The notes beneath the pieces were generated by a model. The model searched no databases and was not told where the DNA came from. It saw nothing but the letters and a program-made list of their open reading frames with translations. Shown one piece after another: positions 1 to 32,529 of a stretch of 64,000 nucleotides of DNA; within the stretch, counting starts at the first letter, position 1; every line of letters starts with the position of its first letter. Source of the DNA: Heliocidaris tuberculata (lineage: Eukaryota > Echinodermata > Echinoidea > Camarodonta > Echinometridae); the NCBI GenBank assembly GCA_025618425.1, contig CM046842.1, positions 27,615,668 to 27,679,667 on the forward strand, written 5' to 3'. The position numbers and the translations under genes were made by a program.

Positions 1-180
1 GGGGATGCCCTCCCTCCCACGGTAGGGACTTTTTGAAGTTTTGCCATCGAAAGAGCAAGATGGAAGTGCTTTTCAGGTTTTTAGTAATGCATTGGTTTGA
101 ACTCAAAAAGTGTGTGGGGGGGGGGGGACATGTCCCCCCTGTCCCTGTCCCCCCTGTTCACGCCCTTGTTAGTTGATATA
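1..180. repeat. G/C-tract repeat fragment at left edge
   Basis: A run of G at about 116-127 is followed by a short inverted C-rich stretch, the same style as the G-tract elements elsewhere in the window. No coding potential seen. From about 180 to 840 the DNA is AT-rich and I recognise nothing in it. Confidence 0.35.
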
Positions 181-842
181 AAAGGTCGAGTATTCTGAAG
201 AATCGAACTAAAGATATAAGAAAAACAATGAGTTAGGAAAAATGCATGAGTGTATCGAATTTACAAATCATATCAAGTGACATGAACCATCATTGTGAAG
301 TTGAAAAGTATGATTAGATTATAAATATTGTAACATTTTCCTTCAGAACCACAAGTGAACTTAACTAACCTTAAGTAATCATTCATAGCATTTCAGCATT
401 TTTCTGCTTCAAAATTTGCTACTTTACATTGATAAGCCACACAATGAAAAAATGAAAATATGTGTGTAAACTTGTTTCAATTTTTTAAAGAAAAACTGAG
501 TTATAAAAATGTATAAGAGTTATTCTTATTTTGAGATTCATGATGAATCTAACTAAAATCAAACTATAAACTTTTGATATGATTAATTGATTTTTTTCAG
601 ACTTTCATAAATGATCTTCATTGAATACCACAATCTTGTGTCAGCATTATGAAAACAACGATGGAAAATTGTATGACTGAGATACGTAAAAAAAAACATA
701 TATATTTCTAATCTTCCAGCCCTTTTGCTCAAAAAAATTTACGAATTTTATACTCTGGACTGTACAGTTTCACTCTGTTATTTAAAAGTTCACTTCATCC
801 TTTTTGCATTCAACCTTGTAGCCTATGAACAACTGTTTTATA

Positions 843-1608
843 AACACAACAGAAAAAGTAACTCCCCCCTTAATCAAAATGGCGTAACTTTTTAACGAAA
901 CGGTTTGGAGCAAAAAAACTTGGCAGGAGTGTTCCTACACTTATTGACCAACTTTTCTGTGAAAATGAAATTGATCCATTGAGTCATGCATGAGTCATGC
1001 ATGAGTGAGCAAACATTAAAGGCAAAATTGTCACTTTTCAAAAGTCACAAGGGTCATTTTGGGTATTCTGTGAAACAAGATTTTAGCGAATTCGGTTTCT
1101 GGTGCATATTTATGTGTTGTTGATGTTTATTATCCATCGCTTGACCTCCTCACACCTATCCCGACACTTTTCTCATTATTATGGTTGGCTGAGCACAATT
1201 TAAAAAAAATCAACCCTCGTGAATTTGAAATTGCAAAATCCATTCAGCTTATTAAAAAAAAATAACTCCAGATATTTTTACCAAAATGTATCGTCACATG
1301 TTGTGTGAACATAATAGGTTGTCATCGTGTCATGGTTGAGTGAACACACTTTAAAAATCGCGCTAGAAATGCTAAAATGTACTGTTAATACAGCATAAAA
1401 AATTACCCTTGTGACGTTTGAAAAGTGACATTTTTGCCTTTAATGTTTGCCCACTCATGCATGACTCGATGGATCAATCTCATTTTTACAGGGAAGTTAG
1501 TCAATAAGAGTAAGAATACTCTTGCCAAGTTATTTTGCTCACAACTCTTTCATTAAGAAGTTACGTCAATTTGATTAAGGGGGCGGGTACTTTTTTTGTT
1601 GTGTTTAG
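843..1608. mobile_element. Palindromic MITE with long diverged TIRs (TA-type)
   Basis: The ends are inverted copies (AACACAACAG-AAAAAGTA at left, its complement at right). The arms stay similar for about 200 bp, including a shared block with the words GAGTCATGCATGAGT and AAAGTGACA. Flanking TA dinucleotides suggest a Tc1/mariner-type 2-bp target duplication. There is no ORF, so it is non-autonomous. Confidence 0.55.
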
Positions 1609-1661
1609 TTTGTTTTGAAAGTTCAGTTGTGTCTCCTTGGTTGTTTTCATTTTTATCTTAA

Positions 1662-2150
1662 AGGGGGTACCCAATGCTGAAACAATGTTAGTTCATTTAA
1701 AAGATCATGATTTTATTAGCAGAAAATCACCTGCCTTAAGTTTTTTTAAAATTCGTGTTGCCAGAAAAATCCCCGAAATATGGTAAGACTTCAGGATATT
1801 TTGGCCCCTCAGCTGTGTCCCAATTTCAGCTAGGTAACCACGATGACGTCAAAGTGGTTACCCAGGTTCGCGTATTGCAGATGTGTTGCGCGCTAGACTG
1901 TACAAAATGCATTACACCTTGCGCGCATTTTGCTATAATTGCGCGACAAGGTAACCACTTTGACGTCATTGTGGTTACCTAGCTGAAATTGGGACACAGC
2001 TGAGGGGCCAAAATATCCTGAAGTCTTACCATATTTCGGGGATTTTTCTGGCAACACGAATTTTAAAAAAACTTAAGGCAGGTGATTTTCTGCTAATAAA
2101 ATCATGATCTTTTAAATGAACTAACATTGTTTCAGCATTGGGTACCCCCT
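1662..2150. mobile_element. 489-bp MITE with 201-bp near-perfect TIRs and TTAA target site
   Basis: Positions 1662-1862 and 1950-2150 are inverted copies without indels and with about one visible mismatch, separated by an 87-bp spacer. TTAA lies directly outside both ends (1658-1661 and 2151-2154), the target duplication of piggyBac-type transposons. The open frame across the spacer is an incidental by-product of the palindrome. Confidence 0.75.
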
Positions 2151-2329
2151 TTAAAGTAGAATTTCATTGATTTTGAATATTGATTTAATTTTTATTATTG
2201 CATAGGTGAAGCTTAGATTGAATAAGGTTATCAAAATTCAACGCTTGGAAACATTTGAAGTAATGATTATTATCAATTATAAAATGATATAACACAGCCC
2301 CGCTATAGCACCTATAGAGCTCTTTGAAC

Positions 2330-3095
2330 GCTGTTGAGATATGTGACGTCATACCGGGGAGCAATCCTTCCTAAGCAGACGATGCCCCATAACATCTTAC
2401 ACATTTTCAGTGCCTGTTTTGTCATCTCATCTTCACTTATTTCTCTTACTTCGCTAGCGTCAGTATAAATGTTTATTTCTTGCCTCACTCTAAATTTTCT
2501 GCATGGTATTATTTTGATAAAAAATGCAGCGTTAAAGAAAATAAAGGAATCAATCACTTATAAACAAAATAAGATGCCATTGTATTTTCAGCTGCATGCA
2601 CCGCGGCATGTCGGCTTTTCAAGAGGGAACGAATACCATCCATGCTATAATTCAGCGGGCTTTACAATTCGAAAGTGTGATTTCTTTGATTGATCATTGA
2701 CCCTTATCATAACTTTTTACAAACAAAAGATTTTAGTTACTAAACGGTTTCACTTCCCTTTTAGAATGATGTGAAATACGGTCATGGTGAAACACACCAA
2801 ACTCTTTATAATTTAAAAATAATTGCATTGCAGTTACGTTCACTTGATATAGGACGTCGTCTGCTTAGGCAGGATTGGCACCTGGGCCCCGTTGCATAAA
2901 ACTTACCATTAACGGTAACTTACCATTAACGGTAAATTTGTCATCAACGGTAACTCCCATGATTTTGATTGGCTGTTGAGTGATGTTGCCATGGTAGTTA
3001 CCATTGATAGCAGAGTTACCATTGATGGTAAGTTTTATGCAACGGGGCCCTGATGTGACGTCATGAAAACATCGGTATATTTCTGGCGAATCGCT
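2330..3095. mobile_element. Inverted-repeat element interrupted by a Harbinger MITE
   Basis: The segment near 2340-2390 (GTGACGTCAT, then CAATCCTNCCTAAGCAGACG) reappears inverted at about 2855-2885 plus 3053-3065. The right arm is split by the MITE at 2885-3049. The boundaries are approximate. Confidence 0.45.
2885..3049. mobile_element. 165-bp palindromic PIF/Harbinger-type MITE
   Basis: The termini GGCCCCGTTGCATAAAACTT and their complement flank the element. CTG occurs immediately outside both ends (2882-2884 and 3050-3052), a 3-bp CWG target duplication as in PIF/Harbinger elements. The interior carries short repeated TTACCATTAACGGTAA-like words. Confidence 0.7.
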
Positions 3096-4013
3096 CGGAT
3101 ATCCCAGATGCTCAGAAGTGTTTTTATTTGTGTTATTTTTTAATCATCAAACACGCAGTTAACGTAAAACTTAAACGATTACAATCTGCAAGCTTTCTAG
3201 TTTATAGAGATACATTACTGAGCATATTTTTGATTTGCTTTGAATATCTACTTTAAAATAAAACGTAACCTTTTTTGTGGCAGATTCTGTCTGAATATGC
3301 TTGTTTTACGGTTATTTGTAAAGCGAAAATTATTACAGGGTACAAAGAAACATAAGCTAAGACCCACGGGCTGTGGGAGACTTTCAAATTAATTATATTT
3401 AGGGCTATAAAATGTGATATTTGGGTAAAAAGTGTGATAATTGGACCAAAAACTGTAATTTTCGGGCAAATAGGTATGCTTTCGGGCAAAACACCTCACC
3501 CCCACCTCCCTCCCCGAACATGGATTCTTTAAAAACATCTAAATGCAAAGAGAAAATGTGCACACTAAAGGTTAAAGGACTAGATCAAAATATATTGTAC
3601 AATCACCATCTTCATTTTTTGTGCGGGGGTGGGTGGCGGGGGGGGGGGGTGCCCAGGGCTGATTGTCTGAGCCCCCCCCCCCGATTCGCCCCTGTCTAGC
3701 CATAAAGACGTTTTAAAAATAATCGCTTGTAGAGGAAGAAGAAGGGGGGGATGGCGTGTACAAATATACCCCCACTTTTTAAAGAAATAATAATGTAAAA
3801 GAGAGAAAAAGAGAAAGGAAAAAGAGGAATGAAAATGGAGCGAAAACCTGAAAGCAACACAGCAACCAAATTCCTATTTTTAATTTTGTCAGTCTTTTAA
3901 TGTTTTAATAATTTCATGCAATTGTAACGACATGTATTTCGACGGAGTAATTGTTGCGGAGCAATGATATTGTCGCATATCCATTTTCTTCGACGGAGCT
4001 AATGTGGCGGAGG

Positions 4014-4611
4014 AATAGACCGCTTCTGTAATGTATACAAATTTATGCACATATATTCTCTGAGCACCTAGTGACGAGCTATTCCATTAACCTGCTTTTT
4101 ATAAATGAGCCTCAATGCTTGGAATCCAGTTTGCATACATTATTTGTTGCTATGTCCGGCAAGCCTCCGGCAAGCTTTCAGGTTGTCAAGAACAACCTTT
4201 GTTTGAAAGGTATGTATAAAATTTGCATACATTACCGAAGCGGTCTATTGTCGGTCGAATGGAGCAAATGTCGGCTAATCGAACGCTTTCCGCCAGAGCT
4301 AATGTCGCCGGAGCAATTGTCGAGGAGCAAATTTTGCATATTCATTTCTATCTAACGAGTTTACTGTCGCGGAGCAATAGACCGCTTCGTTAATGTATGC
4401 AAATTTTATACATACCTTTCAAACAAAGGTTGTTCTTGACAACCTGAAAGCTTGCCGGAGGCTTGCCGGACATAGCAACAAATAATGTATGCAAACTGGA
4501 TTCTAAGCATTGAGGCTCATTTATAAAAAGCAGGTTAATGGAATAGCTCGTCACTAGGTGCTCAGAGAATATATGTGCATAAATTTGTATACATTACAGA
4601 AGCGGTCTATT
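4014..4611. repeat. 237-bp inverted repeat with 124-bp spacer
   Basis: Positions 4014-4250 and 4375-4611 are inverted copies with constant pairing (coordinates sum to 8625), so no indels, and very few mismatches. The spacer and both flanks carry the GGAGCAATTGTCG-like short repeat, so the palindrome sits inside a minisatellite. A mobile origin is likely, but no target duplication is clear. Confidence 0.7.
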
Positions 4612-4639
4612 GTAGGGGAACAAATGTCACATATTCATT

Positions 4640-4940
4640 TCTATCTACCGAGTTTATTATCGCGGAGCATTTGGCGCATATTCATTTTTATAGACGGAGC
4701 AATAATCAATATTTTGGAGCAAATGTCGGCGGAACAAATGTCGCAGGAGCAAATGTCGCATATATTCATTTTTATCGACGGAGCAGTTGTCGCGGAGCAA
4801 TTGTCGCTCGATCGGAGCAAATGTCGACGGAGCAATTGTCGCAGGAGCAATTGTCGCAGGAGCAACTATCGCAGGAGCGACTATCGCAGGAGCAATTGTC
4901 GCCGAGCAATTGTCACGGAGCAATTGTCGCCGGAGCAAAT
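4640..4940. repeat. Degenerate 14-15 bp minisatellite (GGAGCAATTGTCGC)
   Basis: Many imperfect copies of GGAGCAATTGTCGC run through this stretch, with outliers from about 3950. Open frames on both strands are repetitive (RRSNCRRSN, SQEQLSQEQL) and are artefacts of the repeat. Confidence 0.75.
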
Positions 4941-4984
4941 GTCATACATCCCTCACAACGTAATTATGAGAATGTCGTGTATAG

Positions 4985-5235
4985 TTTTGTGTTCATTAAA
5001 TTGACCTTTGACCTTTTTCTCGGTGCAGTTCTTTACCAAAACAGATGCTACTGTTTTCAACACCTTTACAAGATAGTCTATAAAAAGATTACACGCTATA
5101 CGCCCACACATCATTGTATAACTTGTTAAAGATTATACCGATTTTTTTTTTTGCAACATTAAAGGATAGATTACCTGATGTGAAACCGTGTACTGTTTGC
5201 AAGTATGAATTGAAATGTGATTGCCACCACTGGCG
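4985..5235 (+). promoter_or_regulatory. Upstream block of ZP copy 1, shared with ZP copy 2
   Basis: A block containing TTGACCTTTGACCTT, then GTTTACCAAAACAGATG-like and CAACACCTTTACAAGATAG words, also occurs at about 40440-40690 and 53358-53500. In the last case it precedes the second ZP signal-peptide exon by about 0.45 kb; here it lies about 0.8-1.0 kb upstream of the start codon. The shared position suggests a promoter-proximal region copied with the gene. Function is inferred from position only. Confidence 0.35.
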
Positions 5236-5273
5236 TAGCGTTGGTCCAGATTTTGAGGGCCATTGGCATCTTG

Positions 5274-5605
5274 GGGGGGGGGGGGGGGGTCTCGTTGTTC
5301 CGAAAGTTCATAATTCCAAAAGTTCGTAATTCGAAACACAAATTTGCTATAGCGAGAGGGGGGGGGGGGGGGTCATAATTCCGAAATAGTGTTCATAATT
5401 CCAAAAATGAAAAAGGGTTCATAATTCCGAAGGTTGGTAATTCCGGAAATGCAATAGAGCTCTACAAAACTTTTCGGAATTACGAACCTTCAGAACATAT
5501 GAACACTATTTCATTTTCGGAATTACGGACCGTCGGAGTAACAAACCTTCGGAAATACTTACGAACCTTCATAATTATGAACCCTCGGAAAAACGACATA
5601 TAACC
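5274..5605. mobile_element. G-tract-headed palindromic element, 9-bp TSD (GGCATCTTK)
   Basis: The element begins with a long G run, carries inverted copies of CCGAAGGTTCGTAATTCCG-like words and ends in CGACATATAACC. GGCATCTTG (5265-5273) and GGCATCTTT (5606-5614) flank it. The related element at 8328 also has a 9-bp duplication. Confidence 0.6.
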
Positions 5606-6004
5606 GGCATCTTTGGGGGGGGGGGGGGGTAGGGGGAACTTTCATCTTCTTTTCACGTTTCCTTTTCCCTTTCATTTTCTTTCTTATTTTTTTTTTCTTT
5701 TGATCGCCATTCGGGGGGGGGGGGGCGGGGCATGTGCTTCCAGTAGCTACGTCACTTGCTGCCACAATGAAAAGAAAATGTAGAAATAACTACTTTAATC
5801 GATGGCGACTCGAGTGTTTTTTCAGCAACTTTTTTTTTTTCTTTCTCTCTTTCCTTTTTTTGAAATGTAAGCTTTCAACTACGACGCAAGTTCCTAAATG
5901 AGGTACACTTTGGCGACATTTAATAGCTCTACACACATATCACTTCTCGTTCTCCTTACGTGTTGGATAATTGTTTGATGTGTGGTTGAACCTGACGTTG
6001 ATGC

Positions 6005-27163
<21,159 letters not shown>

Positions 27164-28270
27164 CCAGTCATAAGAGAGCCATTCTTAGACACATGACCAA
27201 TATTTTATAAATAATACTAGAGGCGGCTCCATGATTACGTAAAAGGGAAAAAAGGAGTCCCATTGCCTAAAAATACCAAGAGCTTCAAAAAAAGTTCTTT
27301 TTATAGGTCATCAGATTATGGCGAGCAAGCAAGCAATATTAACAACGACATAAAGGGGGAGGTCCGGATTTTCGTGACCGCTACCCCCCCCCCCCCCCTC
27401 GAATCCGGCCCTGAATACAAATCACATGAATTCATTGAATTAAAATCCCCAATTTTGCATTATCATGAACATAGTAGTATATAAGTGCAAATGAAGGATA
27501 AAAATAGGTTACAGATGAATTTTCACATCAGTGTGGGCATCAGTTAGAGTAATCAGCACAAGTTGTACTTTGGAATCCAACAATCGATGACACGGATGTA
27601 GGGTGAGGGGGGGGGGGTTAATTATAATGCCTGAACATAATTTATGATATCTATTGTTTCATTAAATAGTGACGACGATCCTTCTCTATACTTGAATTTC
27701 CCAAACTCCATAGAGTCAGCTGACAAAATTATAGATCAGACGATTAAGGCAAAAAGCGACCGGTCATTACAAAACGCTAATTACATGTCACTAACACGAT
27801 AAATGCCTGGTCATATGTCCGTTATAGCCAATCATTTGATAAGTATCTGTGTCATAATTTCATAGCCTTAACTATAAGACACATTAGTTCTCAATCAAAC
27901 CTTGCTGGGAAAGTTTTGATCTTTTTTTTTTCTAAATTTCTCTCCTTTACTATAACACACTTTTTGCTGAAAGCGATTTTCTGTTCAATATCATATTTGA
28001 TTGGTAAAAATTATGACACCCTATGAATGAATTGTCAAGGTATTATTATCTTCGTGCAACATAATTTATCAACCTGAACAATAAAAAAGTAAATAATCAA
28101 GATTAAAAGATTGGCTCTTTAAAAGTTTTATGTGAGACACTCTTATTTATTCCTCTGTTCATCTATTATGATCCATTTGTTTATCTTTTTGTTTATCTAT
28201 CATATTGTAAAGTAACTATCTCTAATCTTCCTTACTTGTGGATTTTATTTTATTTTTTCTTAAACTAGGG
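27164..28270 (+). other. Likely 3'UTR/downstream region of ZP copy 1
   Basis: AT-rich, without coding signal. It includes a C run at about 27385-27399, a G run near 27608 and AATAAA at about 28080. I assign it to the 3'UTR or flank by position only. Confidence 0.35.
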
Positions 28271-28274
28271 AAAG

Positions 28275-28305
28275 GCACATGCTCTTGAATCTTGAATCTT
28301 GAATT
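28275..28305 (-). repeat. (ATTCAAG)n tail, LINE-type
   Basis: On the - strand this reads AATAAATTCAAGATTCAAGA, the short-repeat tail style of CR1/L2-type LINEs. The body upstream (to about 28.67 kb) is not recognisable to me. Confidence 0.4.
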
Positions 28306-28679
28306 TATTGCACCCAAAAGCTTTGGTGACAGTTGTCCTGGGTGGAGTAAGGGTGATAGTTTGTGTGTGTGTATTTTTGGTTGTGTGCGTGTGTGCAGCG
28401 TGTAATAAAAAGAAGCCGGACTTGTGTAGGTGAAGTCGTTTTGACGGAGCCTGTGAAAGGAAGGAGGGTGCATAGTGATGAATGTCGGCTTCATGGCTTC
28501 CCTTCCTATACAGGGCTTTGGTGGATGTGCCCATCATCAAAGGGTTTTAGGGGCATTTGATATGCCAACCGCCCTTGAAATCAATATGGGGGGGGGGGGG
28601 AGGAGAGGCTTGTCTCTTCACGAAGATAGAAGTACAGGGTTGTGTTTCGATAATTATGCAGGTAATCTTGGGCGGATTC

Positions 28680-29470
28680 AGGATTTTCCAATAAAGGGGC
28701 CTTCACAAATCCATGACTCCGGGGCCCGTACGGCGAGTAAAAACAGACATTTTGGCCAATTTCATACGGTGCCCGGCCGGCTCCCTTAGGCCTACGGTTC
28801 CCACGGGCACCGGGACATTTTTCACCAGCCGTACGGGCGCCACGGTGCTGAGCTGGATGCTCCCAATTCTTCGGACGTTTTTATCTGACCGTTAGGCCGT
28901 AGAAAGCCCGTGGAAAGCCCGGAGTGACACCCTTCGGGTCCCGTGCGTTTTTTTCTGCCAATTCTCGTGAAAAAAATGACGGTCGCCTTGCAGTGCTCAA
29001 GGGTGCCGCACGGCTATCCTGCGGCCCCCTCACGGGACCCTCAAGGGTCCCAGTCGACATGTAAAACACCGGGCGCCTGCCGTCCGGGGTCCGTTTGATG
29101 TTAAAATTGCCTGTGCGGCCCCCTCACGGCGGCATCAAATCCACACGTCTGGGTTGTCTCCATTTTTGGACCCATGGCTTTAGACTTTTGTACTAGGCTT
29201 GAACTCGTGTAGAAAGACCTCTCAAATGTACAAAGCAGCTATAAATACAGGAGGCGTGGACGTCGGAGGATGCAAACAGTGCACCGCACGGCACCCTTAC
29301 GGTTTGTTGACGGGCACCTTGCGATTACCCTCCACCAATCTTTACCGGTTAGGCCCGGGCGCCGTAGAATATGTGACCACACACGCCGTATAAATGAAAA
29401 CCGTAAGGGACCCGTACGGTCTCTAAAATCCACGGCAAGCCGCCGGGTGGGGAAAAATCGAACGGGGCCC
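28680..29470. repeat. GC-rich repeat block with CCGTACGG/CCCTTACGG words
   Basis: About 800 bp of markedly GC-rich DNA in an AT-rich region. It is dense in CCGTACGG, CACGGGA, CCCTTACGG and GGCCCCCTCACGG, including inverted near-copies. Open frames on both strands are weak and arginine/proline-rich. I take it as a non-coding repeat of unknown class. Confidence 0.5.
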
Positions 29471-29799
29471 GGTGGATTTGTGATCTAGGCTTTAGGGATC
29501 GAGTGGCATTACTTTGAATAACGCAAGCCCATGCACTATCCAGGAGAAAGTGCAAGAATTAACTTGGCGGCTGATGGGGGTGGGGTGGGTTGGATCACTT
29601 CCACTCCCTCAAAACTTTTTTTTAAATCTGACATTCCATAGCGTTTTGCACGAATGTTCTTAATTTTGAAAGAAAATTTATAGATGATCTACGTGATAAT
29701 ATGCATCATGCGATTGTGGGAAAATATTCACAAAGAGAAAATAATCCCGGGAAAAAGGGCCGGAGAACGAATTCCCTTCTGATTTTTCTTGATCCGTCC

Positions 29800-29847
29800 C
29801 TGGGGGCGTTTCATCAAGTGTCTTGTAGGTGATTTTCACTGACAAAT
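29800..29847. mobile_element. Left half of a split GGGAGCG-family MITE
   Basis: GGGGGCGTTTCATCAAGTGT to TTTCACTGACAAAT is the left part of the 138-bp Harbinger MITE. Its continuation, AAATTTGCTCTCAGCC, appears 5.4 kb downstream at 35266. The right end beyond 35316 is degraded. Confidence 0.7.
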
Positions 29848-30599
29848 GTGACCGCTCACGACGAAACCAGGCGGAAGTCGCAAGTGGTACTTGTCTATAA
29901 ATAGCGTGTTTTAGTGTAAATGTCATTTTTCCCCCAAATTTCTTTTTTTACGTATTTGGATTCTTTAATGATTCATTTACCACTTCCCAAAATTTGAAGT
30001 CAAAATACTAAGTATAAGTACCCTGAAAACTGTGTTTGTATTTACCCTTTCCAAAACGCTTCATCAGGATTTTGGTTTTTGAAAACTTACATTGCTCGCT
30101 TGATTGATCTTTGCACACCTCTCTTTTGTTGCTAAGGCGGCGTGGCCTCGTACGCCGGATGACGTAATCCTCAGCCTGACGGCTTTAGCGCGTTGTGATT
30201 GGTCATTCGTGGTACACCTACTTGTCATGTAAATAGGACCTGAATATGCATGACCGGGGTGCATTCAACTTGAAATCGTCGAATTATATTCTTTATAGAA
30301 TCAAATCGTCCTTTTCTGTAATGAATTCGCTTTACCATCCATTTTTTTTGTTTTACTTGTAAGACAAATAAGAAAGTCAGTCACAGTATAAAGCTCATAA
30401 TAATTGTACCCTTTCTCTTTAGTTAATTATCCATTTACTTAATAAAGCAGTAGGTATATAGTTTGTTTTGTTCATGCATTAGAGCGAGGTCGCAACGAAG
30501 CCTAGCGGAAAAACTATTCGGGAAATAACCATACCGGGCCTGCTTTCAAATATCTGCCAAACTTATTGGCCCCTCTTGCAGTTTTTCTTCTCTAGACGC

Positions 30600-32170
30600 A
30601 GCTGTGGACACGATGCTTTCCTGCCTTTTGCTCCTTTGTTTCCTTTCTCTGCGGCTTTCTAATGATAAAGCGCAGGATTCACTTAAAATGATACTATGTT
30701 AATGGCCTTTTGTCTACTCGTCTTCATTTATTCTTCACAATAGTTAATCCTGGCATTTTAAAGAGTTGTGAGCTTTCCTACAAGGTGTAAGTCAAAAAGC
30801 AACACAAGCCCCAATGTTTATTGATTTTTTTTTCTAAATCACGCACCTGTACACATTGAAGTTGATGAATTATTCCCTGCCTTTTGCTCTCTTGTTTCTT
30901 TTCGTTTTGCTTCCTAAAGAGCAGGATGCACCTTAAACGGCGCTATAATAATGATCCTTTGTTTGATGATCTTTCTTTGTCACTCTAGATAACATGTTCA
31001 TTTCTAAAATCTCTACAAGTTGCTATTTTCTTAAGAGATGTGCTTAAAGAGTAAAAGGCTGATACAATTTGGGGCATAAAAATTTCCCATAGAAGGGGGT
31101 TCATACTTCAGAAAGTGAAATAGAGCTCAGTTCATAATTCCGAACATTTCTTGTATTATTCCAAAGGTTCATTATTCCGGAGGTTCGTTATTCCGAAGCT
31201 TTGTTTATCCTGAGCTCTGAGGTTCTAATTCCAAAAATGAAGTATATAGGGTTCGTTATTCCAAAGGCTCGTGAAACCGAAAATTAGATAAGAAATTTCG
31301 GAATTATGAACCTTCGGGGTTATGAACTCCATTTAATTTTCGGAAATAATAAACCTATTCCAATTTCGTAATAACGAACCTTCGGAATATCGAACCTTTC
31401 GGAATTATGGAACCTCGGAAAACGAACCTTCGGAATTATGCACCTTAAAAAAACCCACCAAAATTACTGTTTTTTGTTTCCTGAATCAAGCATCAGTATA
31501 AACTTTAAACTTGACATCGTGCTTCCATTCTTTTTGCCCTCTTTTTGAAGCTAAGTTTGTTTTTTTTCACTTCACTTTCTACTTCGTGGAATAATAAAAG
31601 TGGAATGAATTTCAACAGCGCTATAATAAATTGGTCTTCGTTTTATGATCATCCTTATTTTCTTCACGCTAAATAGCCAGTTTTCATTATTCTCACCCGT
31701 TAACATTAAATCGCTCTTGACACAGTCACTGTTTTCGTGGATTTTGTTCTCTTTTTGAAAGCCAACTGTTTTCTTCTCTTCACATCTCCTAACTCTTTTC
31801 AGGCTAAACAGAGAGTGGAACACAAGTTGGAACGTCACAGCGCTATGATATAAAAAGATCTTTTGTTTGACGCAATATCTGCACTCTATTAGTAAATTTC
31901 AGCTTTCTTAAAATAATCTGCTGCTTTCTTAAAAGAGTTCCTTAGTTACCTAGTACATGTCCAGACGATTCTTTTATTTTGATCTCTTTTTCAAATTACT
32001 ACGCTTTCTATGACATGGAATGGTGGAATTAGTAGCCCTATAAACAGCACGATAATCAATTAGATCTTTTTTTCTTTTATTCCATTTTTTGCTTTACACG
32101 TATTTTCATCAGGTACAGAAGATTATCTCCTCTTTATAAAAATCAATTTGCTTTAATAAAGAAGAGAAAA
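30600..32170. repeat. Degenerate tandem repeat inside the 5.4-kb element
   Basis: At least five diverged copies (about 30610, 30880, 31525, 31735, 31975) share TTTTGCTCTCTTTTTGAA-like, GCTTTCTA and CAGCGCTATAATAA words followed by TTGTTTGATGATC. The series is interrupted at 31085-31450 by CCGAAGGTTCATAATTCCG-type repeat DNA. Confidence 0.6.
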
Positions 32171-32529
32171 ACAAAGCTTGTTTTCTTTTCATGACATGAG
32201 TGTATAATTGCAAATGACAAAGTCCAACAAAATGTTCAGAGATTGGACTTTCGGATTCTTCAGTTCAAATTTCCAAACCATTGACATTTTTTAGGACAGC
32301 CGAGTGACTTCTGTCTCACAAAAAATACCTATATATCTATTTCTTAAACAAAGAGTAACTCTTGGAGGGGATGGATGTCAGAATAGGAAGGGCACCATTA
32401 ACTTTCGAAAGTGGGTATTCTTCACCAAGAATTGGCATTCAATCGGTGAAATAAAACACCTGTCTGCCTAAATTAGATAATGAAATAGTCGACCTAAACT
32501 CTCTCTCTCTCTCTCTCTCTCTCTCGGGG

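Noticed and set aside
4558..5129. 148- and 184-codon overlapping frames
   Set aside because: Both are driven by the GGAGCAATTGTCG minisatellite; residues are repetitive and frames are open on both strands.
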